From Crambe crambe (lineage: Eukaryota; Porifera; Demospongiae; Poecilosclerida; Crambeidae): a DNA stretch of 64,000 nt. How positions within the stretch are numbered: position 1 is the first letter of the stretch; every line of letters begins with the position of its first letter. Below are positions 1 to 14,638 of this stretch, piece by piece. The notes below the pieces were generated by a model, which saw nothing but the letters and a program-made list of their open reading frames with translations, was not told where the DNA came from and ran no database searches. A program made the translations under genes and the position numbers. The DNA is taken from assembly GCA_963924555.1 (NCBI GenBank), contig OZ004591.1, positions 4,092,001 to 4,156,000 of the forward strand, given 5' to 3'.

Positions 1-87
1 TACTGTAATGCATTCAAAATTGGTACATTCAAAATTGGGCAGTGGAAAGCAAAATAACAACAACAACAATAAAAAGACAAAACCATT

Positions 88-3000
88 CTAACCACATATG
101 CACCCACTACATGCAGCATGAGAAGATTTTACCAGGGACAGGCTGGGATTTACAATGAAGATGCTAGTATTGGAGCACACAACCTTATGTACCTGCTGCA
201 AGACAGTGAACGATTTCTTCATGGCAGTAGCACACTTGTGGCAGTACACCAAGTATTCCCCACGGTGGTTCAGCACAAAGAGAATGTTGAAGACCTCATC
301 GAGGCAGTTTGTACAGCAAGGTGCAGGCTCCCCTGTCTCTCTCCCATGCCAGTGGACTTGGATACCTGCTTTATCCAGGTGTGCCAGCAACAGTCGACTC
401 TGGATCAGAGAACTCTCAAGCAGCGACCTAATTGGGCAAGTGAACAACATCAATTCAAATCTCCAAGTGAAAAATTTAAAAGTGTGAATCACACAAATTC
501 CTCATGAAACTCAGTGAAATTTTATTCTTGCAAAGTAATTAGTTTAAAAAGGAAAATTTGCTTTGGAGTGTGGGTGGGTGTGTACCCATGTACCTTAGCT
601 GTTGGTAGAGAGTTTCATTGGCTATCTTCACACTCCGCACCAAGCTCCATGCCATGTGCACCATCGGCACAATACTTCTTACCTCTGGAAGAGAGAAGTG
701 GAAATATCATGCACGTTATTAAATGTCTCTTTAGGATTATAGGAGAAAATTAAAAATGAGCAATTATCGAGCCTCTCTTTAGCAGTAGGGATTGCAAGGA
801 GACAAAAATGAGCAATGGTATATATTAAAGGGTGAGCTTCTCTTTAGCATTTGGGATTGATTTCCTATAGCTAGTGACCTGGTTCTGCGGATGCTACATA
901 GCTCTTAGCTTACTCTGGATTTTGTTCCACTGGTATCTTTCCCAAGACATTCTGAACTGGTGAGCAGTGAGTGGGCCAATATTCCAGGCTATGTTATTAC
1001 ACACGCTCTGTAAAAATGACAAGAGAATAAAATATACGAATATACCTTACTAATGCTGCAGCCTATTGTATGAAGAGGTAAACTTGAAGCAAAATTATTC
1101 ATTAATTTTCAAAAACATGAATAAATTGCTCTACAAAGTTTCTGTAGCTACTGTGAAAAAAGGTTATACTCTCCAACAAGACCACCTCTTTGGACCCATG
1201 GGTGCTTGCTAGTTAGGTTATTGTAGAAGCCCTCTTCTCTCAGGGCCTCAGTGCAATCAGTACTGAAGGACTCACATTGGCTTGGACCCAGTGTACAGTG
1301 CCTGGATTGAGCCACACGACATCTCCCTTGTACTGGGTGAATCGATACACTGGAATCTTCAGATCATATAACTCATTCAAAATGGGCCACCATGATCCTG
1401 CACACACATAAATGAAATATATTACAGAATATCTACATAATCGTCCATACAATCCAAACCTACATTCAAGTCAATACTATACCTACGTACATATGTTACA
1501 TCGTAGCAACTCCCAAGAGATGTGATAACTAATTTACTAGCTTAGGTTTCTCCCAACAGGTTCTTTAGATTTTAAAATTGATCAACTTGACTATCATAAT
1601 GCACTTGTTTTGTTTTTACCGAGTCCTATGCACAATGGTGGAATCAATTTTTTTATACGCTCGTTTTTTATAACATACCTGTCAGAAAGCACAGCTTATG
1701 CCTGCAGGAAATAAGGAAGGGGGAGGGTGGAATAAAAATGAGATTACAGCAAGATCATGCCTTGAGCTCAGCTAAGTGAGTTTCACACACTGAGGGTGAG
1801 GTTGAAGTACAGGACTTCACCTCAAAAGTAATGAGGTCAAAGTACAGCATGAATGAAAACCCATGATGTGTGGTGGTGATATCATTATTGCTGAATCAGC
1901 AAATGGAAAGGAACTTCCCAGTACGAATTCCATTAGAGGTCTTATACCTTGTGAGGTAGGAGGCAAGTTCAAAAAGATAGACTTGTCATTCTCTATGAAG
2001 ACTTGCTTTTTTCTATCTCTTTTTTTACTGAATCATGCAAACACTGATGGGAGTCTCACGATTCCCTTCTATAATTACAGGGACTTACTTTTCGCAAAGC
2101 TTATGGAATTCCCCCCAGTACTGGTTGTGGACAGCAAACCACTCGCAGTCCCCAGGGCCGATATTGATATTGATGGAGCAGAAGTTATTGTTTTCCTGGT
2201 GTCCAGGGGTCCTAGCACCTGGCACCTTCATATACAGTTGTACCGAGTTCATGCCCAAGATGGTGTGTCCAATGTGGGGCAGAAAGTCAGCTTCAGGACA
2301 GGCCACCTATATATATACCAGATTGAGTGTAAGGGCAGCTCAAGTATAGTCCAAGTTAGTAGTTCTAAGAAGCCTGTGTTATCTCCTATATTAAATGGTG
2401 ATGTTCATAACAAAAAACTGCCGTTGTCTTACATTGAGGAATTTTGGGAGTTTCTTGAGCTCGTCCAGCTGTGTGGCCCACTTTCTGTGGTCTGACAGGT
2501 CCACATTGGTTCCAAAACGAATCATCTTGTGAGACCTCTTGAGGGACTTAGACTTGGAGCCTGCACAGTCACTGCTTGGGGAATCACTGTACTCACTCTG
2601 TGTCGACTCTTCCTGCAATAGACAACATACACCATACATAAATTAGGCAGTTCCAAATAAATCACTTTGTTCAATGGATTTTTTATAGGCAGGCAGGACG
2701 AAATAAACTTAAACTACCTCAGTATACTATGCATTGTGTTAATATGGTCATGTGTTCTAGTACAGCAGTATACTGGGATCTAGTATACAAAGATAAACAG
2801 CAGTATACTGAGGATATTCAAGTTTTATACACTGAGGGCCATGGACATAGAGAATACACTTGATGACTTGCAAGTGCAGTCTTATTGACAAATGCCTAAG
2901 ATATCAACGTCATTAAGTGACTCATCAACCATGAATGTTATTTTTCTCTAACCAGTATCAAGCAGGCCTCACCACAAAATGTATTACATACCTGTCCTTG

Positions 3001-6000
3001 GAGAATTCTGTTCTGGTAGTGACGGTATTCATTGATGGTGGTGGAGGAACGACTGCTCTCGCACTTCCACACCTGTCGACGTCCACTAGGATCAAAGTTC
3101 TCATCAGCTGCTTGCTGAATCTGAAAAAAAAAAAAAAAAAAAAGGGCAAAGAGTGGTGTATAATATGCAAGGGTCGTAACTGTCTGATAGAGGCCATGTA
3201 AAAGGGTATTTTAATATGGTTTGCAGGGCCGACATTTGCAGGTTCGAGTCCCGTCCATGCTAGTTGACTCAGGATAAATGTCCTGGACAGTCTGGCCACT
3301 GAATTGCAAACAGTTGAAATAGCTGCTCTGAACTCCAATATCAGGTGCTATGTACTGATCAGAGTAAACTGATTTTTACCACACCTTGAAGTGGCATCCA
3401 GTGATGGCCAACATGTGGCCATCCCGCCCAATTCAATAAACAGTCCTTTTCACACTCTCTATTCCTATTGTACCACTCCGCCCACCTAAAGTTAAACATT
3501 ACCCACTCCACCCACCTTAACTACCTGCAGTGTCCCACTCTGCCCACCTAAAGTTAAACATTACCAATTTTGACACTACCTTACAAGCCAATACATTGGT
3601 TATTCACTGAAAAGGATTGGAAAATGGAAATCTTTGAGACTGGATTGGAAAATGGGAACGTACTGTTTTGAAACTTGATGAAATGGGTGAAGTTTGGGGA
3701 CCTTGTGTTGTGTAATTATGAAACTATCTCTCACCTGGTCTCTGACTTCAATCTCATGGTCAGGACAGGTTTGGGCCAGACTCTCAGAGGAGAACAGTCC
3801 GATGTTGAGGTCCAGCACGGAACAGAGTCCTCTGATGATGCATATGGGGCGATCTGGGTCACAGCAGAAGGCATGCAGCTCTTCTGAAAATGCAGTGTCC
3901 CTATCCTTCACCTAATAGGTGCAGCACATCATGCAGATTAATAGGTAGAATAATAATGTACAAAAAGTCTCTTCATGCATAAAACAACAACAAATGACAA
4001 CAATAACAACAATAAAATAAACAAAAACAAACAAACAAACAAACACTATGATAATGATCAAAGATCTTCATAGAAATAATCTTTGCATGGAGATAAAATC
4101 AAATCAGAGCCCTCTTATGTTATGATCAGGGTCCATATTATATAGCACAGTATGACAGCTGTATGAGGATGTATCCATCATACCTGAAATATCTCAATTT
4201 TAGGCATGAGGTCCATGTCCTTTTTTGGCAGAGGTGCTGGAGGTGGGGTCAAGTCGGGGCTAAGGATCATGTATTCAGCTTCAGCGGCCAGCGATGGGTA
4301 AGGTTCTTTGACAGGATCGAGGAGCTTATCGGGGTTCATGTCGGGAGGGAAGGAGAATACCTGTGGCGACTCTGGATAGCTGAAATGACCTTCAGAACTA
4401 CCCGTTGAAGGGGTGGAGAGGGAGTTCATTGGGGAGGTGATTATAGGAAGACTGACAGAGTGTGCTCCAATGGGAGAATTATCTTCTGAGCTGCATGAAG
4501 TTGAAGGTTTAGTACCTGCTGAGGACACTCCACTGTCTGATGCTTCTTCCGACAATGGAGGTTCATCTCCTTCAAGTCCAATCAGCAACTCCGCTGAAGG
4601 TAAGGAATCTTCACTTGCAGAAATAGGGGGAGTAGCTGGATTAGAACTCCCAGTTATTATCTGCTGATCACTTGAAGATAATTTCATAGTTGGGGATGTA
4701 ATGGAATCAGATACATTGAAGAGCCAAGTTGAACCAGCAGTCTCCGAGTTGAGTCTCAAATCCACACTGTTGATCGTCAGAGGTGGTAACGGTGTAACCT
4801 GTGCCTCACCATCCACTTTACCGGTCAAACCATCGGGGGACATAACCTGTGTACCTTCTTTTTCTTTTCCTCCATTAAGGAAAATACCTGAGTCCATCCC
4901 ATCGTTGGACATCAATCCAACCTCTGTTAGATCACTCCCATGACAAGATCCAGAAGCAGAAGAAGCAAGGTTTTCTTCATTGGTCAGGTACTGATCAAGA
5001 TACTCCTTAACTTCTGAATTCATTTTCAGAGGGTAAACAGACGTGAGGTCATCTGGAATATCGACACTGTTTGGAGTGAACATTGGGTTATCACTCAGAG
5101 ATATAGGGAGGGCGTTATTGGAGTAAGACTCTGGTGATAAACTGCTGCTGAAGGTGGAATTGACCGAGTTGGCACTGAAAGGTGGGAAGGGAGAGGTGGA
5201 TGCTGAGGGTGGCAGCTCTGAAGGAGAAACTCTTGGACAAACGGATCCTGGATTAGCAGGCGATGCATAAGAGGTGTTTTGGACTGATTCAGTCTTGTCG
5301 GAGTCTGCAACTGGAGAGCAAGAAGACAGTAGATTTGAGCCGATGGTGTTAGCATTAGGGTTTGTATAGGGATAGTCACTGGTGTTGAGCACTGGATGGG
5401 GCACCTGGGAACAAGACGGAGGAGTCAGAGGAGGTGGATTACTGGCTAAGCGAGGAGATGGTCCGGTTTTCTTGTTTCGTTGTTGCTGTGAGTGGTCCAC
5501 GGGTTGGAAAGGAGAGAGACGAAGGTGGGTGGGTCTGGGAGTTTGCTGAGTCAGCAATGTGGGGACGGTGTGATGGGAGAGGGGAGCACTGGCACCGTCA
5601 AGAGGAAGTGAAGCTGATGACGGGCACGAAGAAGGCTCACCCAGAAAGGAGGAATGTGGTGGAAGTGAAATCGAACTGGGGGTACCGAAATTGAAATTGG
5701 AATGGAATACGTTACCAGGAACATTTCCGATGTTGTTATCGAAATTGGAGTTGTACATTTTGAGATGGTTGGTGCTATTAGCAGACCCAGGTGATACAAG
5801 GTTTGAAGTTTGAAATGGGCCATAGGATCCTGGCAATTGAGAAGCCTCGAAAAACGGATTGTGATTCATTCCCATGCCACCACCACCAAGTCCCATATCA
5901 GAATACCCCATTCCCACGTTCCTGTTCCTCATTCCCGATTCCAGGGAGCCAGTTCCAGAATTGAAACCATTGCCCTTTAAAGCAAGAGGGTTAGGGTGTG

Positions 6001-9000
6001 TAGGCGTGAAGTTGAAGAGAGAAGGGGTTGCCATTGGTGCTGGTGTGATACTGCTACTGGTGCAGCAAGTGGGAGACGAATGTTTACTCCAGCCTTCGTT
6101 GATATTCTTAATGATGATAGGGTCCTTACTCTTGCAAGTTCTGGCTCGCTTGATTGGAGGAGGACAGAGGGGTCTTCCTCCTGGCATGTTGGTGCTGCCA
6201 GGGGTGAATGGGACTGGACTAACAAAACTGGGCATCTGCTGGAAAGGAGAGATGGGGATAGCAGCAGGAGAAGGTGGAAAGAGTTGCTGCAGGAATAATA
6301 AAAAAATGCAGTGTTCCAACCAACGAAAGAGAACACTGGCACTCCCCCACTCTATATTAGTCATATGAGGAGGACTTCCTATATGGATTTAGAATACTTT
6401 GCTATACTTTGAAAGGGAGCAGTCACACTATACAAATCCAAAGTTGAAGTATTTTAGTTTCATATGAGGAAGACATCCTCCACCTTAAATATGAGATTTA
6501 GAACACTTTGCTATACTCAATACTCTGAAAGAAAACCGTGACACTTCCCCCACTCCATACAATTTCAGTATTTTAAGCCAAATATCCTATATATTCAACA
6601 CTTAGACACACACACATACCAGTCTTGGAGTGGGAGGTGGAGATCGTTTCTCGCGAACATTGGAAGGGATGAGAGTATGCCATGCCTCATGGAGTGAGGG
6701 GATGGAGCGAGGTTGGCTGTATGCAGTAGGACCAAGCATCCCTATGTAGTTCTCCAAGTTAGACACTCGAGAAAAGACATAATCTGCATACTTGGCTACA
6801 TAGGGAGGACATAAGGGAGGATATCATCAAGTATCATACAGTAAAAAAAAAATTTTAAAAGTATGAGCTAATGTTTCAAAACTATCCCACATTTACTATA
6901 CAGAACTTCACATGATGCTTTTGGGACTATGGACCAGGGGTATCCTATTTCATTCCAGGAATTTACAGAGATTGCAGGGACAAAATGTGAATCTGCCTTC
7001 AATCTCATTAGGCTTGGACTCATCTCCTATGTAGCTAACTTCAAAACTAAAATAGTTTGTCTGTATCTTGCTAGCTACGACTCTCCTACTGACTTGACTA
7101 ACCTGGATATTTGACAGTTGTTCTTCCTTGGACGATGGTGGCTGCATTCTTATAGCAGAGCACAGCGTCCCTGAAAACCACAAGATAATACAGTGTGGTG
7201 AAAACACAGTGGCACATTGGCCAGCACTGCCTGGTGACAGACAGACCAAACACTGGGTTTCAAGTCGGGTCAAACCAGTGTAAATAAAACCCAGAGAAAA
7301 ACAGGTAGTCCTGTCTTGGACTCTTTGGACTGTACATAATTAATTTACATGGGGGGGAAATCCAAATTTGGCCCAAGAGGTGAATAACCTTCAGATTTTA
7401 GTGTCACTATCATTATTGTTGTGCATACGTACATTGGCTGAGCAGCTGATTCATAGAGACAGCCCATGTTGACCCAAGACGCCAAGCTCTGGGGATCCAG
7501 GTATACTGCACACAGGTAGGACTGCAGGCTGTCCTTAGGCTGGCTCACTTTCTGGTACAGCAGGCTATAGTATAAAGAACGAGCCATAATAGGTAAGGGT
7601 CATCACAGTAACAAGTTGTATATTATACATGTACTGTTTAGTACGATACTGTGAGAACTGATTTGCTCTTTTATATTTGTAAATTGAATACCACTTCTTT
7701 TGATAAAATACACAATATCACATATCGTGAACCGACTGTAAATCCATTAAATTCAAAATCTGGTCTATAGCACTAAAATAACACACAATTACAGCCAGAG
7801 GCAATTGGTTGGACATCACTGTGACAATAGCACTGTTCATTATTACAGATGGCTACAGAAAACTCAACACTGGTTGAGTTTATTCACTTCAATAGCAGTA
7901 ACATTACATTTGATATTGTATACTCCTTTAAGCAATACATGAATAGAGGATTTATATGTAGACACAGTATAATTATACTGTTAGATGGCATATCATTTCT
8001 GGGTCATGCATTAGGGTATTGTGATTTGTTCTTTGACTATGTATGTATGTTCTTTAACTGGATATACACGCATGATGAAGGAGTAGGGAGTCACCAGTCA
8101 GGAAGAAACGATTGTTCAAACATCGTAAGGATGATGCATTGAGTACAGAATGGGGAATTATTGTGAGCTATGTTCAGAATCAGAGCAGATGTATTATCAT
8201 GTAACATGTATGTAGCCACTTCCACACAGGTATCTTTTCCAAGCATATTTAGCAAATTGACTATGGGGGTCCTCAAGTATCAAATTAACAGACTATGTGG
8301 GGTCCTCTATATCCCAGCTTGCTCCTTTGGACTTAAGGGAATTAAGATTGGCAAAATGCCATAATCATACATCTACTATGTGTATGATTGATAGTGGAGA
8401 TATCTACTAAATTAATATAGTACTGACCCGATAGAGCACCATATATCAGCCTGTCCTCCAGAAGCTCTGCTAATGGCATGTTGGTATGCCATGAAGGCCT
8501 CTTGAATACGCCCGTGATGGGCGTGGCATCTTCCAAGGAAGTACCAGGCTTGGGAGGAGGAAGAGTCTGCACCCACGGACAGGTTCAGCAGCTCTGTGGC
8601 CTTGATGTGTGGGTCACGGACCGAGTTACTGATTTCAGGAACAGCATGGTAAAGCCACCCTGCATAAAAATTCACAGTTAGTGCTTCATACTCCAGGGAG
8701 ATGATATTTCCTTATTCATGGTCCAGAAAAATTTTCTGATCAATTGGCTGACCTATTGGTCATGACCCGGGGATCTATTATGCCAATATCCCAAGCAGGG
8801 TTTAATTCAGAACTTTGCTCGAGGGGTCAAATGCCTAGTGAAAAAAATTTGAGGAGGGACAACTACAAACCAGTACATGTATGTGGAATTCTATGATAAT
8901 CTCATTACGAAAGATAGCTAATTCCTAGGGGGGGGGGGCAAGCCATCATTCAGAGGGGGCAGAAAAACCCTGCCAAACTACCTCATTAGCACATAAGGGA

Positions 9001-12000
9001 CCAACTCCCCTCCTCCACTGGATCATGATTCATGAATAGTCACACAGGAAGCTTATCCAAAAGTCATCAACCAGCCACTGGCAAATTGGGCAAAGTGACG
9101 AGATTGAATTATATGCCCCACATAACCATGTAGTGGTTGAATCAACCACTTAGGATAGTTCTTATGTAAACTATGATGAGAGTGTTGCTACAACTTGTAT
9201 AACCTTCTTGATAAGCCAAATTCCTTGGGGACAGTCAACATTCTTTGAAATGTCCAAGGAATCACAGATGCAATGTTATACTTGGAACTAGTGCTCCTTC
9301 TTCTTACCTAACTGACGAAGAGCCATGGCTTTAACGGTACTGTGGACTGATTTAGAAGATAAGATTCCTTCAAAGGTCTGCTTAGCTGCTATGTTATTTC
9401 CTTGGAGATAGTGAAGATGGCCAATATGATATTGAACTGCAAAGGAAAGATACCAGTACCACAGTTATGTAAAATAATAAAAATTATTATCAAATTTTCA
9501 AGGAGTCATGCACATCTGACGAGGTGGCCGAGTGGTTAAGGCGATGGACTGCTAATCCATTGTGCTCTGCACGCGTGGGTTCGAATCCCATCCTCGTCGC
9601 TTTTTTTTTTTTCTCCACTACAACTCACTTTCCAGTTTACTCAAAGATGAAGGACCAGGTATACTGAGTGCCTTTCTGAAATGCTCCACACTTTTGCTGT
9701 ACTCCCGTTTCTTCCTGAACATCACACCTAGTCTAAGATGAACCTCACTGGAACGTGCAAAGTTGGGGGAGAGTCTCAGAACCTTTTGAAATACGTCAAT
9801 ACCCCTAAGGAGGGAAGGAGGGAAAGAATCACTCTACACTGTATGCAACATGGCTAGAAATAGAACCCCTCAATGAGAAGAGGTCACCTTTTCACACCCC
9901 TTCGATCGTGCACACTAATTGACTCCTGAAATCAGGATGATCAGGACAATTCTTACTGGTCCTAAAAGTGTCCACTTTGAGAGGTCCACTGTATTCAGTA
10001 CTTAGAATATATTATATCTTACCACTTGAAGGAATTCATGTGGAAGTATATAAGTCCCATGCCATAGAGAAAGTTAACATTGGTGCTGCTCTCAGAAGGG
10101 TTTATGGACTGGTACTGCTGGTAAGCTGACATGGCTGAAATGAAAACAGAGAGGATCAATATCTTCAACACACACTTGAGAATATCCAAGAGGTTAATTA
10201 ATCAGGGAGCAAATTGATAGCTTGTACACAAACTTGTACATAGGTCTCAACCTCCATGATTATTTGGCAGTTCTACAGTTTTAATGAACCATTACGTCAT
10301 TCCCTTCAAGTCCATTATGTTGTGAAGAACTAATTCGATAACAACAAAATGACACCAAGGACTGCTTGTTGCCTGTTCAGGTCTTCGATATGTTAATTAG
10401 CTGATGGCTTCAGTGCAGCAGGTATCAATACCACGGTTGAAGGCAGGCTCAGGTCTATTATATTGTGAAGAACTAAATAACAACACCAAGGGCTGCTTGT
10501 TGCTTGATATGTTGATTAGCCAATGGCTTCAGTGCATGCAGGTATCAGAAAAGGGCTGAACTACTTCACAGGTTCATTATGTTGTGAAGAACTAAATAAT
10601 AAAACAACCTGTTTCAGGTCTTCGATGTGTTGATTAGCTAGTGGCTTCGGGCAGCAGGTGTTGTAAACTTAAAGCTCAACACCAGGCCAGGATGGTCTAC
10701 GTCTGTTCACAAATGCATACATATATACCCACATCCCAATAATATTGTTGTTGTTTTTTTTTCCTGGATAATCAACACTTTCTTCTCATACAACATCAAC
10801 AGAGCTCGTGCATGGCAAAACAAAGAATCCAAACTTGGTAATCTGATACCATTCCCATTCCATTATTATTCAGAATCCCCAATACCAGGCTCTGACTCGC
10901 CTGTTCTCTAGTACATCATGTAACAGACTTGCCTATTCAGTTCAAAAAAAGCTGTTGGAAGGTCCCTCAAAACTTCCTAGTCTGTTTTATCTCTGAAAAC
11001 CACATGTCAAAGGCTGTTGGAAGGTCTCTCAAAACTTCCTATGTAAATGTAGTTATTGGAAGGTCTGTTTTTATCATGTTAAAAGAAGAGGCTATTGGAA
11101 GGTCTGTTCTATTCCTATGCTCCGACATATATGGAAAGATTTCTTACATAGAAACCTTGCTAGGAGACCTTACAGGGAAAAACAATGCACTGCCTAAAAT
11201 TTTCACTGAAAATGCAGACGAGTGTTTCTTGATGTTTATCTTCTCAGCAAAGGTTTGGAAAATAACACTACACAGAGGACTTAGAGTGATAAAATATTCA
11301 GTCACACTCCACACCCAGTTGGTTAGTGATTAATTACTAGGGACAGAGACATCGATCTGGAACCTCTGAGTTATTAAATCAAGAATGGAGACATCTATCT
11401 AGTGGATATAACCTTAGGGACAGCTAGACAGGAGCCAGTCTACCTTAATTAGCCAACCAATTATTTTTGTTTTAGACCACTATGGATAAAACATTAGGGA
11501 CAAGGCTAAAAAATCCTGCAGACACATGTAATCTTGAAGCAACTCAGCTGTACTGTAGGTGTCTATGTAGGCGAGGGATTAGGCACCACGCCCCTAAATT
11601 GGATGCTGATATTCACTAAGTCTAATGAATGAATGATCAAAGATATGATTTTCTATACACGTCTGCTGTCAGGCATACACAATGTCATCTAAAAACCAGG
11701 TGGTTATATGAGCACATTAAGTAAACAACCCATACCCGGCCAGTACATAAGGGGGGATTTGAAAACCATGTGCTTTCAGTATACAATTGATAAACTAGAG
11801 ATAAAAATAATAAGGGATTTTTTAGAAAAAAAATTCAAGGGGCAAATTAAGATTTCCAAAATTTGAGGGGGAGGGGAGCCAACTGCTGGCTGCTGATTAA
11901 AAGTATATTAGTAAGGAGGAGAAAAATCATTTTCAGGGGGGAAAATGCCCCCCCCTTCTTGCCCTTACCTACGTAATAAAAACCCTGCTTTATATCTAGG

Positions 12001-12556
12001 TTTCAGTTTGTGCTGTAAATTATTTGAGCCTATGATTCTCACAACAGGTACACTATTAACACAGAAGGGGATGCAGGTTTAGATAAGAAACTAGGGCTTG
12101 TTAAAAAAAATTTACCACCACTTAAATCCAAACGTCAACTTGCTTTAAGCTTAATCTGTGAACACAAACACATTTTAGTTAATAAGCTCTGCTAATGAGC
12201 AAAATTGACTGTCTCTCATACATGCAACATTAACCTGAAGAATCAAAATGATATGTAGTGTGAGTGTCATATATCAATATCTATGGCATTGACCCTCTCC
12301 TGGTTTTATGTAAGCGAGAAGAAAAGGGTGAAAACTATTTAACAATGGAACTGAGGGAATGCCAAACATACGTACCCATAGAAGAGGCACATATATATAC
12401 AGTCGAGCTTAAACTGCAAAGAACAATAGAGCTACTTACCTTTGGTGTAATCCTCTAATAGGAGATGAAGGTGACCTAGTTGACAGAGTACCTCAGACTG
12501 GTGGGTTATGGACTGAGGGCCTAGGGTCTTATCCTGCATCAGCTTTCTGATACCCT

Positions 12557-12631
<75 letters not shown>

Positions 12632-14638
12632 ATCTGGATTATCATTGAGACCAGAAGATAATTTAATTTTCCACCCAGTCTGTAGTAAAAGGAGTCAATA
12701 GGTCATGTATATCCACAAGTTACCAGTATTGTGTCATCATTGCACGGTATTCTCCCTAGAGATATCACGACACCAGTTTGATATAAGATCAACTTATTCC
12801 GTTTAGCAAGGAACTTTCTGTAACAGTAACCTTTTATGAATTATACTTATTCCAAAATTATAATTTCTATTCCTGTCCTACTATTTCAACGCTTGTAACT
12901 TGTCCTAATCCAGCTCTTTTGATGCAAATAAAATCCATTGTTCGATACAATTAAAACAATCAGCTTTTCTTTTTGCAGATTGAGATGGTGGTAATGAATT
13001 GACACCTATCACAGAGCCAGCCAGGTGTGGCATTAACACCACCCCACTCACTGATACCCTAAAAAACTGAAATTCACACTCTTCGTGCACACCTCCTTAG
13101 GTGTTAAAATGGAAAATAAAAGTGAATCTATGGCCAAAGAAATAAAAAAGTGCTTGCATCATTTTACACTCCAAAAAAGTTCATGGGAACCAATGCCAAA
13201 TAAGGAAATTGAAAGCTATGCAACCCACAAAGCAAGTGGACAGTTCATTTGAGGGATACATTGGATTGGTGCAGAGCTAGGCCGTATGGATCGAAAATGT
13301 TAGGTTCTAAACATCCTGGGAAGAACCCCTCTTCCTATGACAGTCCTTTTGATGTCTGGAAGAAAACCAAATATTTCCTGAGGGGAAAGGATATAAATGT
13401 CTGACTTTGACATCATTTTGTGGCTGGAAAAGGAACATGTAAAGAGCCACTTGAGAGGACAGAGTAGAGCTCATGGCACTGCCCCATTAAGGTCATACAC
13501 TTGTCACTTCCTTCTTCCCAGGCCCCACAAAATACTAACTTGGACAGATAATCAGAAGTTAGTATTACTGAGTATACAGAATCGTTCATATTACTTACTC
13601 TACTGATATGCATACGTACCATATGTATCAACTCCTTGGACACACAATTCTTTTCATGAGAACGTTCTCCATTTTTACTTGAGAATTGCTGACTTGGCGA
13701 ATCTTGGAGGCCCAAGAACCCAAAGCATCGGCTGCATTGAAATAATCTTAGAGTACACATATTTTCAAGAGTAGTGTACATTATCAATTTTCGTACTAAT
13801 ATTAACGGTCTCTTTAATGCCTTTTCCTTGTGGTATGGTACAATGCTACCAAGTACAACAGAATCCACACAACACTATGATGGCTAATGAAGTGAGGAAG
13901 TTTTTGTTTTGTAGGGAAATAACAGCATCCAAGTGTTTACACATTATGCTCAGACTTTTAGCCATGCAAGTATCAGAGTCCTATCCATTAGCAACCTATT
14001 GAATTTGTTAATTACACTGATAAGCTGGAAAGAAGAAGCAAAAGAGAACAGATGATGATGGTAAAATCCCATACAATGGTTAGTCTGAGAGATGATAACC
14101 ATATAGCTTCACCAGGCTGTACAAATTACTGACGAGAAAGAGCAATGATGAAAGGGAGATGGTCTAACTGGCAGATGACGCAAGAGCATTTCGAGAGGGT
14201 GCTTATTCACCCACTGCTTTGATATCGGGTACAAGTGTTCATCTGAACATCACCGCAAAACATGCATAAAATTATAGATACATGTACCGTACATGCCACA
14301 TGCAGGCAAGCACGCCATATGGGGAGGGTTAACTGGATGCATGCAGTATTATAGTGTATACATGTAGTAAGCACTTTACTCTACAAGTATGTACAAGGAT
14401 TACTGACCGAAGTGTATGCATTTACAGCATGCAGTATAATAATACTACAGCACCACAGCTGCAAGGCTATTAAAGGTGATAAACAAAAATAAAAAAAGGC
14501 CTCTCTTTTCACCAAGAAGGCTTTCAACATACTCCAGACAAGCACTCACCTATCCAAATTTCGGATAAGATCGAGTGCTCTTGGACTGAGTTCATCTTGC
14601 TGGAAAGTTCGAGAGCTACTCGCTCCAAGTTGAGACAT
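88..14638 (-). CDS. KDM6A: Lysine-specific demethylase 6 (UTX/UTY/JMJD3 family), H3K27 demethylase
   Basis: Nuclear Fe(II)/2-oxoglutarate dioxygenase expected to remove H3K27 methyl groups in the MLL3/4 (COMPASS-like) complex. I chained 20 exons: 14550-14638, 13620-13731, 12440-12554, 10023-10134, 9629-9804, 9308-9436, 8428-8659, 7433-7564, 7103-7170, 6620-6783, 4184-6286, 3735-3911, 2992-3120, 2433-2612, 2089-2306, 1679-1701, 1276-1397, 914-1007, 594-684 and 88-427. They sum to 4806 nt, about 1601 aa. Exons 3-9 encode the N-terminal TPR array ([20 protein letters not shown] is UTX-like). One 2.1-kb exon is Pro/Ser/Asn-rich linker. JmjC exons carry the iron ligands HQE (PGHQENNNF) and the distal His (GTVHWVQA). 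The last exon has the GATA-like zinc cysteines (CCTNC, YCHKC). The start Met lies in a short first exon. TPR plus JmjC points to UTX rather than JMJD3. It is divergent from CMC4. Confidence 0.95.
3235..3345 (+). repeat. Possible tRNA-derived SINE remnant
   Basis: GGTTCGAGTCC at 3241-3251 is a perfect pol III B box inside a KDM6A intron, followed by about 90 bp of unexplained sequence. I do not see a convincing A box or a folding tRNA, so this is either a degenerate SINE head or chance. Confidence 0.25.
9518..9599 (+). tRNA. tRNA-Ser (anticodon GCT)
   Basis: An 82-nt cloverleaf with acceptor arms GACGAGG/CCTCGTC, discriminator G, a type II variable arm, T-arm GGGTTCGAATCCC and anticodon GCT at 9551-9553 in a standard loop. 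The A box (TGGCCGAGTGG) and B box (GGTTCGAATCC) match the polymerase III promoter. It is followed immediately by a run of T from 9601, the pol III terminator. It lies antisense inside a KDM6A intron. No CCA is encoded, as expected for a eukaryote. Confidence 0.95.
9601..9612 (+). terminator. RNA polymerase III terminator of tRNA-Ser
   Basis: A run of twelve T beginning two bases after the tRNA discriminator base. This is the standard pol III stop signal. Confidence 0.75.
10290..11120. repeat. Degenerate tandem repeats in a KDM6A intron
   Basis: Between about 10300 and 10660 the motif containing TTGTGAAGAACTAA, a TTGTTGCCTG-like stretch, GATATGTTGATTAGC and GGCTTCAGTGCA recurs three times at roughly 120-150-bp spacing with indels. 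From about 10945 to 11110 a second motif, CTGTTGGAAGGTC with CTCAAAACTTCCTA, recurs four times. Both lie inside the large intron 10135-12439, where I see no exon. A 134-codon open frame over the second repeat looks fortuitous. Confidence 0.6.
12560..12629. repeat. (GA)n microsatellite
   Basis: About 70 bp of uninterrupted AG dinucleotides immediately upstream (in gene direction) of the KDM6A exon 12440-12554. On the coding strand it is a (CT)n tract that serves as the polypyrimidine tract of that acceptor. Confidence 0.95.

Noticed and set aside
118..507. Plus-strand 129-codon open frame
   Set aside because: Antisense shadow of the last KDM6A exon, which has clear family homology on the minus strand.
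1863..2495. Plus-strand 210-codon open frame
   Set aside because: Antisense to the JmjC exons 2089-2306 and 2433-2612; no recognisable protein.
5874..6368. Plus-strand 164-codon open frame
   Set aside because: Shadow of the large Pro/Ser-rich KDM6A exon; low complexity.
10929..11333. 134-codon frame in a KDM6A intron
   Set aside because: Overlaps a degenerate tandem repeat and has no splice or homology support.
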